Assembly (NCBI GenBank): GCA_015068525.1
Contig: SVKJ01000007.1
Location: 1-64,000, forward strand
Direction: 5' to 3'
DNA: 64,000 nucleotides
Source: Oscillospiraceae bacterium
Lineage (GTDB): Bacteria; Bacillota; Clostridia; UMGS1840; HGM11507
In this document: positions 24,092-32,433 of the stretch, in pieces
Numbering within the stretch: the stretch's first letter is position 1
Layout: the number at the start of each line of letters is the position of its first letter
The notes under the pieces: generated by a model
What the model was told of the DNA's origin: nothing
Databases searched by the model: none
The model's input: only the letters and a program-made list of their open reading frames with translations
Made by a program: the position numbers and the translations under genes

Positions 24092-24703
24092 TTACTTTCG
24101 TCCTGTGATTATTCCATATACTACACCCATAATTGCATATGGTATCAGTAAAAGCAGACATACAATTGAACTAATCGGCGGAAGAAAAATACTTACAAAA
24201 AACAACAACCCCATAACAACTGTTTCATAACCTATAAATCGGTTTATTTTTCTTGCCTTTTCAGTATTGATATCATAATTTTTAATGTAATCAAACTTTG
24301 GCATATAGTTGCCCATTACAAGAAAAAGAACTCCGACAATAAATGAAACCACTTTTCGTATATCCAAATTCCAACCAAGTCCGTATCCTAAGGTTATAAT
24401 CTGCAATACAACGGTCAAAGCAGGCACAATCCATTTGGTTACTGTTACAAACTTTTTTCTGTCTCCATATTTATGCGAATTTATGTCATTTATCAAACAA
24501 CAAAACGCTTGCAATACTACCATCAGTATAGGAAGTCCAAAAACAACAAATCCCTTTGATGCAAAATTATCCGGGGTTCCGTAAATATTAAAGTGAATTG
24601 CCATTGTATCCGGCAATTTGGCCCATAGCGAAACTCCAAGCAGTATCGGTAACAGACAAACAATACTTGTAATTATAAATGTTTTCCATTTAAAGATTTT
24701 CAT
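24092..24703 (-). CDS. sdpI: SdpI/DUF1648-family membrane protein
   Basis: 203 residues with about six hydrophobic segments. The N-terminal DUF1648 signature is LPDTMAIHFNIYGTPDNFASK; the SdpI region follows with GNYMPKFDYIKNY. SdpI of Bacillus gives immunity to the SdpC toxin and sequesters its repressor SdpR. Here no toxin gene is adjacent. The ATG overlaps the repressor stop by 4 bp. Confidence 0.88.
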   Translation of the reverse strand: MKIFKWKTFIITSIVCLLPILLGVSLWAKLPDTMAIHFNIYGTPDNFASKGFVVFGLPILMVVLQAFCCLINDINSHKYGDRKKFVTVTKWIVPALTVVLQIITLGYGLGWNLDIRKVVSFIVGVLFLVMGNYMPKFDYIKNYDINTEKARKINRFIGYETVVMGLLFFVSIFLPPISSIVCLLLLIPYAIMGVVYGIITGRK

Positions 24704-24969
24704 TTCATATTACCTCCTAACATGTAAATCCAACGTATTACATCTTCAAAAACAGATGTGTTCAGTTCATAGTATATAAAATTTTTGTGTTTTTGCTCAG
24801 AAATCAGATCTGCTTTTTTTAATTTTGTTAAGTGATAGGAAACAGTTGCACCCGTCAAATTAAAATGCCCCCCGATTTCCCCTGCTGATTTTTTCCCTTC
24901 CTTAAGCATGGACAATATATCGCGTCGGACTGGATCAGATATAGCTTTTAATGTTTCGTTCATCCCCAT
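24700..24969 (-). CDS. sdpR: ArsR/SdpR-family transcriptional repressor
   Basis: 89 residues from the ATG at 24969, 10 bases after GGGGG; other ATG or GTG codons 2-3 codons away are possible. Winged helix: ISDPVRRDILSML, GEIGGHFNLTGATVSYHLTKL (recognition helix) and NFIYYEL wing. No Cys/His metal motif, as in SdpR. Operon with sdpI, and two dyads flank its promoter, suggesting autorepression. Confidence 0.9.
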   Translation of the reverse strand: MGMNETLKAISDPVRRDILSMLKEGKKSAGEIGGHFNLTGATVSYHLTKLKKADLISEQKHKNFIYYELNTSVFEDVIRWIYMLGGNMK

Positions 24970-24991
24970 TATCATCACACCCCCAAAAAAG

Positions 24992-25068
24992 TATTTAGAA
25001 ATATTTCTAAATAGACTATACCATAAAACATATTTAATGTCAATATCTATTTAGAATTTTTTCTAAAT
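24992..25068 (-). promoter_or_regulatory. sdpRI promoter with two operator dyads
   Basis: Minus strand TTGACA (25038-25043), 17 bp, TATAGT (25015-25020). One dyad, TTTAGAAATATTTCTAAA within 24992-25013, covers the start site; the other, ATTTAGAA…TTCTAAAT (25049-25068), lies upstream of the -35. Both share TTTAGAA/TTCTAAA arms. Confidence 0.85.
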
Positions 25069-25094
25069 TGCATTTTAATATAAAGTATTGGCTT

Positions 25095-25122
25095 AAAAAA
25101 AGACACTTGTAAAAGTGTCTTT
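25095..25122. terminator. Hairpin resembling the tRNA-Ser terminator
   Basis: AAGACACTT/AAGTGTCTT with an A tract on the left and TTTC on the right. Together with the following TTGTTGG it closely matches the tRNA-Ser terminator and 3' end at 25517-25551, as if that flank had been copied. Confidence 0.55.
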
Positions 25123-25160
25123 CTTGTTGGAAGAACGATATAATTTTACTGTCAAGTATA

Positions 25161-25334
25161 TTTTAGCTAAATTTCGCAACAAGTTGCAAAACTAAATTAT
25201 TGCTTTGCATTAGCTAAATAACTCCTTTGGAGTAACTAAATTAAATTTGCTTTTAGCTGACCGTAGGTCAATTTAGCTACGAAGTAATTTAGCGTACTTT
25301 AGAACATTTAGCTCGCGTCAGCGAATTTAGCTGA
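25161..25334. repeat. Modular hairpin array, linker type AGCTAAAT (copy 2)
   Basis: Homologue of 17851-18030. Hairpins at matching places: TTGCAACAAGTTGCAA-type, ACTCCTTTGGAGT, GACCGTAGGTC, CGCGTCAGCG. Where the first hairpin differs from copy 1, both arms have changed together. Confidence 0.8.
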
Positions 25335-25357
25335 AAAAGAGGGATTCCTGCTTCGCA

Positions 25358-25484
25358 GCCGTTCGTAACATCAATTCAAACTTCACGCGGACAAGCCACC
25401 CTCGTTTTCATTGTGTTACAGCACAACCCTTGCGCGCTCCCTTCATCGTCCATTAAGGACGCGGTCGCTGCTCGGTTCCCTCGT
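25358..25484 (-). repeat. Dispersed repeat core, copy B
   Basis: Reverse orientation to copy A (20277-20420): GTTCGTAACATCAATTCAAA, CACCCTCGTTTTC, ATTGTGTTACAGCAC and CGGTTCCCTC are shared. Lies between the hairpin array and the tRNA-Ser terminator. Confidence 0.8.
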
Positions 25485-25516
25485 CCTCGGGTTCGAATCC
25501 CATTTCTATAGACAAC

Positions 25517-25546
25517 AAAAAAGACACTTTTACAAGTGCCTTTTTT
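25517..25546 (-). terminator. tRNA-Ser terminator
   Basis: AAAAAAGGCACTT pairs with AAGTGTCTTTTTT (minus strand) directly after the encoded CCA. Confidence 0.9.
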
Positions 25547-25548
25547 GT

Positions 25549-25639
25549 TGGCGGAGAGAGAGGGATTCGAACCCTCGGAACTGTTTCCAGTTCACACACT
25601 TTCCAGGCGTGCGCCTTAGACCAACTCAGCCATCTCTCC
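25549..25639 (-). tRNA. tRNA-Ser (anticodon GGA)
   Basis: 91 nt with long variable arm and encoded CCA. Minus strand: acceptor GGAGAGA/TCTCTCC, anticodon loop CTGGAAA (GGA, reads UCC), variable stem GAACTGGAAACAGTTC, T arm GAGGGTTCGAATCCCTC. Confidence 0.96.
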
Positions 25640-25675
25640 ATATTCTTTTTTTAAATCTTGTTGCCGTAAGTCAAC

Positions 25676-25721
25676 ATATCGGGAATTCATAAGAATTCAC
25701 ATCGATATTACTTCCCGATAT
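25676..25721. other. Nested inverted repeat upstream of tRNA-Ser
   Basis: ATATCGGGAA/TTCCCGATAT arms enclose a smaller GAATTC-AT-AAGAATTC palindrome. Function unknown; it could end rpmE read-through or be part of a repeat family. Confidence 0.45.
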
Positions 25722-25802
25722 GGACAATCCACACCATAATATATTATCACAATTTATCTTCAAAATCAAGATAAACTTTTTTATAAAAGTTAAAATCAAT
25801 CT

Positions 25803-25845
25803 TTTTATCCGGATAAAAGAGATTACCTCTCTTTTATCCGGTAAA
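25803..25845 (-). terminator. rpmE terminator
   Basis: CCGGATAAAAGAG (25809-25821) and CTCTTTTATCCGG (25829-25841) form a 13-bp stem followed on the minus strand by ATAAAAAG; ends the ribosomal cluster. Confidence 0.85.
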
Positions 25846-25887
25846 AAAATGATATCATTTTTCTTTAAGATTTTTTCTTTTAAGAAA

Positions 25888-26094
25888 TTATTTACCCTGA
25901 AGGTTAAATTTCTTTCTGAATTTGTCAACTCTTCCGCCTGTATCAACTAATTTTTGTTTACCGGTGAAGAATGGATGACATTTTGCACATATTTCTACGT
26001 GAACATCTTCTTTTGTAGAGCCAGTTTCATAAACTGCTCCGCATGCACAGATGATTTTTGTATCCTTATATTCAGGATGAATTCCTTGTTTCAT
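25888..26094 (-). CDS. rpmE: Ribosomal protein L31 (zinc form)
   Basis: 68 residues: MKQGIHPEYKDTKI, with zinc ligands in CACG and CAKCHPFFTGKQK. Component of the 50S central protuberance bridge. Last gene of the alpha cluster, 59 bp after rplQ, an unusual place compared with Bacillus where rpmE is elsewhere. Confidence 0.96.
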   Translation of the reverse strand: MKQGIHPEYKDTKIICACGAVYETGSTKEDVHVEICAKCHPFFTGKQKLVDTGGRVDKFRKKFNLQGK

Positions 26095-26153
26095 TTAATT
26101 CACCTCATTTTACAAAGTCTTTCTATTATTCAATGTTAACTTACTTTTAAAAA

Positions 26154-26498
26154 TTAGTCAACAAGTGCTAAAATAGCCATTTCTGCACCGTCACCTTTTC
26201 TTGGAGCGGTTTTAAGAATTCTGGTGTATCCACCATTTCTTTCTGCATATTTTGGTGCTATTTCATTAAACAACTTAGTAACAACATCTTCTTTTGTTAT
26301 GAATGAAAGTGCTTGTCTTCTTGTGTGTAATGTGTTTTTCTTACCTAATGTAATCATTTTTTCAGCTAAGCATCTAACTTCTTTTGCTCTTGTTACAGTA
26401 GTAGAAATTTTACCGTTTTCAAGTAAACAAGTTACAAGATTTCTAAGCATTGCCATTCTGTGGTCAGTTGTACGACCTAATTTTCTTGTGCCCGGCAT
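26154..26498 (-). CDS. rplQ: Ribosomal protein L17
   Basis: 114 residues; MPGTRKLGRTTDHRMAML is the family start and the C-terminal GGYTRILKTAPRKGDGAEM is intact. Lies near the exit of the 50S tunnel. 19 bp after rpoA, canonical order. Confidence 0.97.
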   Translation of the reverse strand: MPGTRKLGRTTDHRMAMLRNLVTCLLENGKISTTVTRAKEVRCLAEKMITLGKKNTLHTRRQALSFITKEDVVTKLFNEIAPKYAERNGGYTRILKTAPRKGDGAEMAILALVD

Positions 26499-26517
26499 TT
26501 TAACATACCTCCTTTTT

Positions 26518-27465
26518 TTACTCTTCTTCGCTTGCTAAGTGAAGACCTAACGCTTCAAGTTTATGGATAACTTCTTCTAAAGATTTTCTTCCAAGATTTC
26601 TTACTTTCATCATATCATCAATAGTCTTTTTAATAAGATCATCAACAGTATTGATGCCTGCTCTTTTTAAGCAGTTGTAAGAACGAACAGAAAAATCAAG
26701 TTCTTCGATAGTCATTTCTAAAACTTTTTCTTTCTTATTTTCTTTTGTTTCCACCATAATATCAGCGTTCTTCGCTTCTTCAGAAAGATCAACAAATAAA
26801 TCTAAATGCTCTTTCATTATTTTTGCTGACCAGCTGATTGCTTCATCAGGCATAATAACACCGTTGGTCCAAACTTCGATAATAAGTTTATCGTGGTCTG
26901 TTTCATTACCAACACGAGTATTTTCAATTGTGCAATTAACCTTTCTGACAGGTGTGTAAATAGAGTCAACAGGAATAATACCAATTGGCATATTTGCTAC
27001 TTTGTTCTTTTCAGCAGTAACATAACCTCTTCCTCTATTAAAATTGATTTCCATGTATAATTTAGCATCTTCATTTAATGTTGCAATGTGCAAATCAGGA
27101 TTTAAAATCTCAACATCTGCATCATGTTTTAAGTCCCCTGCAGTGATTTCACAAGGACCTGCAACATCAACAAAACATACTTTTGGAGTTTCCGAATGTA
27201 GTTTTGCCGCAATGCTTTTGATATTTAAGATAATTTCAGTAACATCTTCAGTAACACCCGGAATTGTTGAAAATTCGTGGCTTACACCGTCAATTTTAAC
27301 GCTTGTAGCAGCCGCACCGGGAAGTGAAGAAAGAAGAATTCTTCTTAAAGAGTTACCTAAGGTTGTACCATAGCCTCTTTCTAAAGGCGAAATGATAAAT
27401 CTTGCATATCTTTTATCTTCGCTTATTTCAGCAATCTCAACTTTTGGTCTTTCCATTTCTATCAT
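26518..27465 (-). CDS. rpoA: RNA polymerase alpha subunit
   Basis: 315 residues. The N-terminal domain (ERGYGTTLGNSLRRILLSS) dimerises and seeds polymerase assembly; the C-terminal domain after about residue 240 (LDFSVRSYNCLKRAGI, RNLGRKSLEEV) binds UP elements and activators. GGAGGG site 9 bases before the ATG. 83 bp after rpsD; the gap has a small GACC/GGTC hairpin. Confidence 0.98.
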   Translation of the reverse strand: MIEMERPKVEIAEISEDKRYARFIISPLERGYGTTLGNSLRRILLSSLPGAAATSVKIDGVSHEFSTIPGVTEDVTEIILNIKSIAAKLHSETPKVCFVDVAGPCEITAGDLKHDADVEILNPDLHIATLNEDAKLYMEINFNRGRGYVTAEKNKVANMPIGIIPVDSIYTPVRKVNCTIENTRVGNETDHDKLIIEVWTNGVIMPDEAISWSAKIMKEHLDLFVDLSEEAKNADIMVETKENKKEKVLEMTIEELDFSVRSYNCLKRAGINTVDDLIKKTIDDMMKVRNLGRKSLEEVIHKLEALGLHLASEEE

Positions 27466-27548
27466 GCTTGTTACCCTCCTCTTTTTGACCTTTCGGTCTT
27501 TTCTAATAATATAAAGTCTCTAACTATATATACCCCGAGGGTTAATTA

Positions 27549-28178
27549 TTATTTAGAATAGAACTCAACGATTAAGTGTTCTTTAATATCTAAATCAATT
27601 TCGCTTCTTTCAGAAAGTCTTGTAACAGTTGCAGTTAAAGCATCTCTGTTAACATCTAACCACTGAGGAACTAATTTTCCGTCTGTTGTTTCCAAAACTG
27701 CTTTCATTTTAGCACTGTCTTTAGATTTATCTGTAATAGCAATTACATCACCTGGTTTAACAAGGTATGAAGGAATGTTAACCTTTTTACCGTTAATTGT
27801 GAAGTGACCGTGTCTTGCAAGTTGACGAGCTTCTGCTCTTGATGTAGCAAAACCTGCTCTGTAAACAACAGAGTCAAAACGGCTTTCCAAAATCTGTAGG
27901 AAATTTTCACCGGTGATACCGTCTTTTTTAGCAACAGCCATTTCGAAGTATTTTTCGAACTGACCTTCTAAAATACCGTATGTTTTTCTAACTTTTTGTT
28001 TTTCTCTTAACTGCATTCCGTATTCAGACATTTTCTTTCTGCTCTGACCGTGCTGACCAGGTGCATAAGAACGCTTATTGAATGCACATTTTTCAGAATA
28101 ACATTTTGTACCTTTTAAGAAAAGTTTCTGACCTTCTCTTCTGCATATTCTACATACTGCGCCAGTATATCTTGCCAT
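27549..28178 (-). CDS. rpsD: Ribosomal protein S4 (zinc form)
   Basis: 209 residues. N-terminal Cys cluster CRICRREG…CYSEKC is the zinc-binding form, then the S4 RNA-binding domain (ILESRFDSVVYRAGFATSRA). Early 30S assembly protein. 17 bp after rpsK. Confidence 0.97.
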   Translation of the reverse strand: MARYTGAVCRICRREGQKLFLKGTKCYSEKCAFNKRSYAPGQHGQSRKKMSEYGMQLREKQKVRKTYGILEGQFEKYFEMAVAKKDGITGENFLQILESRFDSVVYRAGFATSRAEARQLARHGHFTINGKKVNIPSYLVKPGDVIAITDKSKDSAKMKAVLETTDGKLVPQWLDVNRDALTATVTRLSERSEIDLDIKEHLIVEFYSK

Positions 28179-28195
28179 ATCTTCTACACCTCCTG

Positions 28196-28591
28196 TTATA
28201 CTCTTCTTCTCTTAGGTGGTCTGCAACCGTTGTGAGGAATAGGGCTTACGTCTTTAATTAGAGTAACCTCTAAACCTGCAGTCTGAAGCGCTCTGATAGC
28301 AGCTTCTCTTCCTGAACCAGGACCTTTAACGAATACTTCAACAGTTTTCAAACCGTGTTCCATTGCTGCTTTAGCTGCAGTTTCTGCTGCCATCTGCGCT
28401 GCAAATGGAGTATTTTTTCTTGAACCTCTGAAACCAAGTCCACCGGCACTTGCCCATGACAAAGCGTTTCCGGCAACATCAGTAATTGTAACAATTGTAT
28501 TGTTAAACGAAGAACTGATATGAGCAGCACCGCGTTCTATATTCTTACGCTCTTTTCTTCTTCGAGTAGTTTTTCTTGCTGTTTTAGCCAA
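28196..28591 (-). CDS. rpsK: Ribosomal protein S11
   Basis: 131 residues; AHISSSFNNTIVTITD and the C-terminal PIPHNGCRPPKRRRV are diagnostic. Sits on the 30S platform near the mRNA exit. 16 bp after rpsM. Confidence 0.98.
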   Translation of the reverse strand: MAKTARKTTRRRKERKNIERGAAHISSSFNNTIVTITDVAGNALSWASAGGLGFRGSRKNTPFAAQMAAETAAKAAMEHGLKTVEVFVKGPGSGREAAIRALQTAGLEVTLIKDVSPIPHNGCRPPKRRRV

Positions 28592-28607
28592 GATCTATCC
28601 CTCCCTC

Positions 28608-28973
28608 TTATTTCTTCTTGTTAGCGATTGTTCTCTTAGGACCTTTTCTTGTTCTTGCATTGTTTTTAGAATTCTGACCTCTGCAAGGAAGTCCTTTCTT
28701 ATGTCTTGAACCTCTGTAACATCCGATTTCCATCAAACGTTTGATGTCAAGCGCTATATCTCTTCTTAAATCACCTTCAACGGTATATCCTTCCAAAGCA
28801 GTTCTTAATTTAGAAACGTCTTCGTCAGTTAAATCTTTAACTCTTGTGTCAGGGTTGATACCTGTATCTTTTAAGATTTTGTTTGAAGTTGTTCTACCAA
28901 TACCGAAAATATATGTTAAACCAATTTCAACACGTTTTTCTCTTGGTAAGTCAACGCCGGCTATTCTTGCCAT
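28608..28973 (-). CDS. rpsM: Ribosomal protein S13
   Basis: 121 residues; MARIAGVDLPREKRVE start, GCYRGSRHKKGLPCRGQ and a basic tail. Contacts tRNA at the P site and the 50S bridge. 108 bp after rpmJ with no promoter I can see. Confidence 0.98.
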   Translation of the reverse strand: MARIAGVDLPREKRVEIGLTYIFGIGRTTSNKILKDTGINPDTRVKDLTDEDVSKLRTALEGYTVEGDLRRDIALDIKRLMEIGCYRGSRHKKGLPCRGQNSKNNARTRKGPKRTIANKKK

Positions 28974-29081
28974 ACTGATATTACACCTCCTGTAATGTGT
29001 ATCAATAATGTTTTTTATAAATTAAGATTTTAAACAAGTTTACAATATAAATTGTACAGCCGCACCTTTTAAAATCTTTTA

Positions 29082-29195
29082 TTAACCTTGTCTTTGTTTG
29101 TGCTTCTGATTTTCGCAAATAACCATTACTTTGCCTTTTCTTTTGATTATTTTACATTTTTCGCACATTGGTTTTACTGATGGTCTTACTTTCAT
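29082..29195 (-). CDS. rpmJ: Ribosomal protein L36 (zinc form)
   Basis: 37 residues, MKVRPSVKPMCEKCKIIKRK onward, with the C-x2-C and the later Cys and His that bind zinc, ending KHKQRQG. GAGGTATAAACT precedes the ATG. Usual place between infA and rpsM; too short for most automatic calls. Confidence 0.97.
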   Translation of the reverse strand: MKVRPSVKPMCEKCKIIKRKGKVMVICENQKHKQRQG

Positions 29196-29221
29196 AGTTT
29201 ATACCTCATTTCTATATAATA

Positions 29222-29440
29222 CTATTTTGCTCTCCAAGTAATTCTGCCTTTTGTCAAATCGTATGGAGACACTTCAACTGTTACTTTATCTCCCGGTAAA
29301 ATCTTAATGTAGTTCATTCTAAGTTTACCTGAAATATGTGATAAAATTTTGTGGCCGTTTTCAAGTTCTACCATAAACATTGCATTTGGCAGAGCATCTA
29401 TAACTGTGCCTTCCAGTTCCAAAACATCATCTTTTGCCAT
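29222..29440 (-). CDS. infA: Translation initiation factor IF-1
   Basis: 72 residues, single OB fold: MAKDDVLELEGTVIDALPNA, ENGHKILSHISGK. Binds the 30S A site with IF-2 and IF-3. 12 bp after the KOW protein. Confidence 0.98.
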   Translation of the reverse strand: MAKDDVLELEGTVIDALPNAMFMVELENGHKILSHISGKLRMNYIKILPGDKVTVEVSPYDLTKGRITWRAK

Positions 29441-29452
29441 AATAAACCCTCC

Positions 29453-29740
29453 TTATTCCTCGTATAAAATCTTAAGATGAATTAAACCTTCTCTTATAGA
29501 TTTTTTTATATCGGAATTACTGATTTCGTTACCTCGTTCTAATTTTTCTTTTATTAAATTAAGTGAATAATTAAGATTTTCCAAATGTTTAATCTTCTTT
29601 TTCTTGGGAGTTGATACTTTTCTTCTTCTGCCGTCACATATATATAAATAGTTATTATCTATTATGGATATAACAGCAAAATACTTATCCTTATCCCGCC
29701 CTGCTGTAACTTTCACTAAAGATGCAGGAGCAATATTCAC
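29453..29740 (-). CDS. KOW-domain RNA-binding protein (L14e-like)
   Basis: 95 residues from a GTG at 29738-29740, which is 8 bases after GAGG; an ATG two codons upstream (29746) is only 2 bases from it. N-terminal KOW motif (ASLVKVTAGRDKDKYFAVI), then a charged helix. This small protein is regularly found between map and infA in clostridia; its role on the ribosome is not established. Confidence 0.85.
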   Translation of the reverse strand: MNIAPASLVKVTAGRDKDKYFAVISIIDNNYLYICDGRRRKVSTPKKKKIKHLENLNYSLNLIKEKLERGNEISNSDIKKSIREGLIHLKILYEE

Positions 29741-29754
29741 CGTCATCACCTCAA

Positions 29755-30501
29755 TTAAGCTTTGGTTAAAATCTCCGGTTCACCTTCTGTAATCAGAATT
29801 GTGTTTTCATAATGAGCAGATAACTTGCCGTCACATGTTTTTACAGTCCAATTATTATCTTCAGTATATACATTGTATTTACCGCAGTTTATCATTGGTT
29901 CGATAGCAAGTGTCATTCCCGGAATAAGTCTTGTACCTCTTCCTGCTTTCCCGAAATTAGGAACAGAAGGATCTTCGTGAAGTGCTTTTCCTATCCCGTG
30001 ACCTACTAAATCCCTTACAACTGAGTAGCCGAAACTCTCAACGTAAGTTTCAATAGCATTTGAAATATCGCCGATACGGTTGCCCGCTCTTGCCATTTTT
30101 ATTCCTTCATAAAAACTTTGCCTTGTAACATTAACAAGTTTTCTTGCTTCTTCTGATACATTTCCAACAAAAAATGTTTTAGCACAATCGCCATGGAAAC
30201 CATTTAAGTAAGCACCGATGTCGATGCTCACTATATCCCCGTCCAAGATAACTCTCTTACCGGGAATTCCATGAACGACTTCGTCATTTACGGAACTGCA
30301 TATTGATGCCGGAAAGCCATTGTAATTAAGGAAAGAGGGAATTGCTTTATGTTCCTTTAAGAATTCAAAAGCAATTTTATCAAGTTCACCGGTTGTTATC
30401 CCGGGTTTTATATGCTCACCAACAAAGTTTAATGCCATCTTGGTGAGTCTGCAAGATTCCCTCATTAACTCAATGTCTTTTTTGTTCTTAACGTATATCA
30501 T
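29755..30501 (-). CDS. map: Methionine aminopeptidase, type I
   Basis: 248 residues. Removes the initiator Met from nascent proteins. Metal ligands are visible in SIDIGAYLNGFHGDCAKT (Asp pair), GHGIGKALHEDPSVPNFG (His) and AIEPMI plus a late Glu. Begins 1 bp after adk with an AGGAG site inside the adk end. Confidence 0.97.
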   Translation of the reverse strand: MIYVKNKKDIELMRESCRLTKMALNFVGEHIKPGITTGELDKIAFEFLKEHKAIPSFLNYNGFPASICSSVNDEVVHGIPGKRVILDGDIVSIDIGAYLNGFHGDCAKTFFVGNVSEEARKLVNVTRQSFYEGIKMARAGNRIGDISNAIETYVESFGYSVVRDLVGHGIGKALHEDPSVPNFGKAGRGTRLIPGMTLAIEPMINCGKYNVYTEDNNWTVKTCDGKLSAHYENTILITEGEPEILTKA

Positions 30502-30502
30502 A

Positions 30503-31135
30503 TTATACTCCTAAGGCTTCAAATACTGCTTTAGTTGTATCTTCAACTTTACCAAGACCTTTTACACTTACTAAGATACCCTTATCTTCGTAATATGCTT
30601 TTAAAGGTTCGGTTACTTCATGAAATACATTAAGTCTGTTAATTATTACTTCTTTTTTATCATCAGGTCTTATTGAAAGTTCTTCGCCGCAAACATCACA
30701 TATACCCTCAACTTTAGGAGGATTGCTTGTTACATGGAATATTGCGTGGCATTTTGAACATTCTCTTCTTCCTGATAATCTGTCAATAATTATTTCATCT
30801 GAAAGGTCAATGTTTAAAACCTTGTCAATCTCATAACCAAGTTTTGAAAGTCCGTCAGCCTGGTTGATGGTTCTTGGGAAACCGTCTAAAATAAATCCGT
30901 TAGCGCAATCAGGTTCTTTTAATCTTTCTTTTATCAGTTCTAAAACTATTTCATCCGAAACAAGATTTCCTGATTTTATAATATCGTTAACTTTAAGTCC
31001 GATTTCACTGCCCTTTTCAATTTCAGAACGGATAGCCGCACCTGTTGAAATTGTAGGAATATTTAACTTTTCAGAAATTATCTTAGCCTGAGTGCCTTTA
31101 CCTGCACCCGGAGCACCTAACATAATAAGTTTCAT
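30503..31135 (-). CDS. adk: Adenylate kinase (zinc-LID form)
   Basis: 210 residues. Interconverts ATP+AMP and 2 ADP. P-loop GAPGAGKGTQA, AMP-binding DGFPRTINQA, and a LID with four Cys (CSKC…CDVCG) as in Gram-positive zinc forms. 25 bp after secY. Confidence 0.98.
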   Translation of the reverse strand: MKLIMLGAPGAGKGTQAKIISEKLNIPTISTGAAIRSEIEKGSEIGLKVNDIIKSGNLVSDEIVLELIKERLKEPDCANGFILDGFPRTINQADGLSKLGYEIDKVLNIDLSDEIIIDRLSGRRECSKCHAIFHVTSNPPKVEGICDVCGEELSIRPDDKKEVIINRLNVFHEVTEPLKAYYEDKGILVSVKGLGKVEDTTKAVFEALGV

Positions 31136-31160
31136 AAAATCACTCTTTCTTAAAAACCAA

Positions 31161-32432
31161 TTATTCTAAGAATCCTTTATAGTGACGCATTAACATCTGG
31201 GATTCTAACTGTTTAACTGTTTCAAGAGCAACACCAACAACGATTAGTATACTTGTTCCGCCGAATGCAACCCCTGCTCCGATAACTGATGTTAAGAACA
31301 TAGGAAGCACTGCGATAAGTGCTAAGAAGATAGCGCCTACTAATGTGATTTTAGTTAAAATTGATTTAATAAAATCTGATGTTGGTCTTCCCGGTCTGAT
31401 ACCAGGAACAAAACCACCGTTTTGTTTCATATTGTTAGCCATTTCAATTGGATTATATTGCATTTCAGTATAGAAATATGTGAAGAATATAATCAGTAAG
31501 AAATAGATTATTCCATATACTAAAGAGCCTTGGGACATAATTCTTAAGAAACCGCCCCAGAATCCGCTTGACTGAGCAGTTACGCCAAGTAACTGACAGA
31601 TTGTGGCAGGGAATGAAATAATGGAAACGGCAAAGATGATTGGCATAACGCCTGCCATAGCAACTTTAATTGGAATATGAGTGCTCTGACCGCCGTACAT
31701 TTTTCTTCCTACAACTCTTTTTGCATACTGAACAGGAATTCTTCTTTCAGCATTGTTCATAAGAACAACGATACCTACAACTAAAATCGCAAATAATACG
31801 ATTAAAACAGTAGTGAATATATTAAGTTTTCCAGCCTGATTTAATCCTATTAAAGAATTGATAAGGGCCGGTCCGCTTGAAACGATACCTGAGAAAATGA
31901 TAAGTGAAATACCATTTCCGATACCTTTTTCGTTAATTTGTTCTCCAAGCCACATAAGGAATGCGGTACCTGCTGTAAATGTAAAGACAACAACAAGGTA
32001 AGAGAAAACACTCTTTGTTGTGATAGCGCCCTGAAGACCGAAGTATAATCCGGTTGCCTGCAGAAGTGCTAAAACAACTGTTAAATATCTGGTCCACTGA
32101 GCAATGAATTTTCTGCCCTCTTCCCCTTCTTTAACTTTTCTTTCTAAAGCAGGGATTGCAACTGATAAAAGCTGCATAATAATGGACGAGTTAATATAAG
32201 GGGTAATGCTCATCGCAAAGATTGTAGCATTTTCAAATGCTCCCCCTGAAATGATGTTGTACATACTAAATAGAGTATCTCCGCCTGATAACATTTCTTT
32301 AAGTGCAGCAGCACTTACGAATGGAACAGGGATGGAAGAACCTAATCTGAATATAACGATAAGCATAAGGGTATACAACAGTTTTTTCCTTAAATCAGGA
32401 ATTTTCCAAGCATTAGCAAACACTTTGAACAT
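31161..32432 (-). CDS. secY: Protein translocase subunit SecY
   Basis: 423 residues with ten membrane segments; forms the pore of the Sec channel. Typical motifs: LGSSIPVPF, GIGNGISLIIFSGI, NNAERRIPVQYAKR and the ALETVKQLESQ tail. One bp after rplO. Confidence 0.98.
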   Translation of the reverse strand: MFKVFANAWKIPDLRKKLLYTLMLIVIFRLGSSIPVPFVSAAALKEMLSGGDTLFSMYNIISGGAFENATIFAMSITPYINSSIIMQLLSVAIPALERKVKEGEEGRKFIAQWTRYLTVVLALLQATGLYFGLQGAITTKSVFSYLVVVFTFTAGTAFLMWLGEQINEKGIGNGISLIIFSGIVSSGPALINSLIGLNQAGKLNIFTTVLIVLFAILVVGIVVLMNNAERRIPVQYAKRVVGRKMYGGQSTHIPIKVAMAGVMPIIFAVSIISFPATICQLLGVTAQSSGFWGGFLRIMSQGSLVYGIIYFLLIIFFTYFYTEMQYNPIEMANNMKQNGGFVPGIRPGRPTSDFIKSILTKITLVGAIFLALIAVLPMFLTSVIGAGVAFGGTSILIVVGVALETVKQLESQMLMRHYKGFLE

Positions 32433-32433
32433 G

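Noticed and set aside
25411..25692. Open frame on the plus strand with a RERDSNPR string
   Set aside because: It is translated from the complement of tRNA-Ser and repeat copy B; same kind of artefact.
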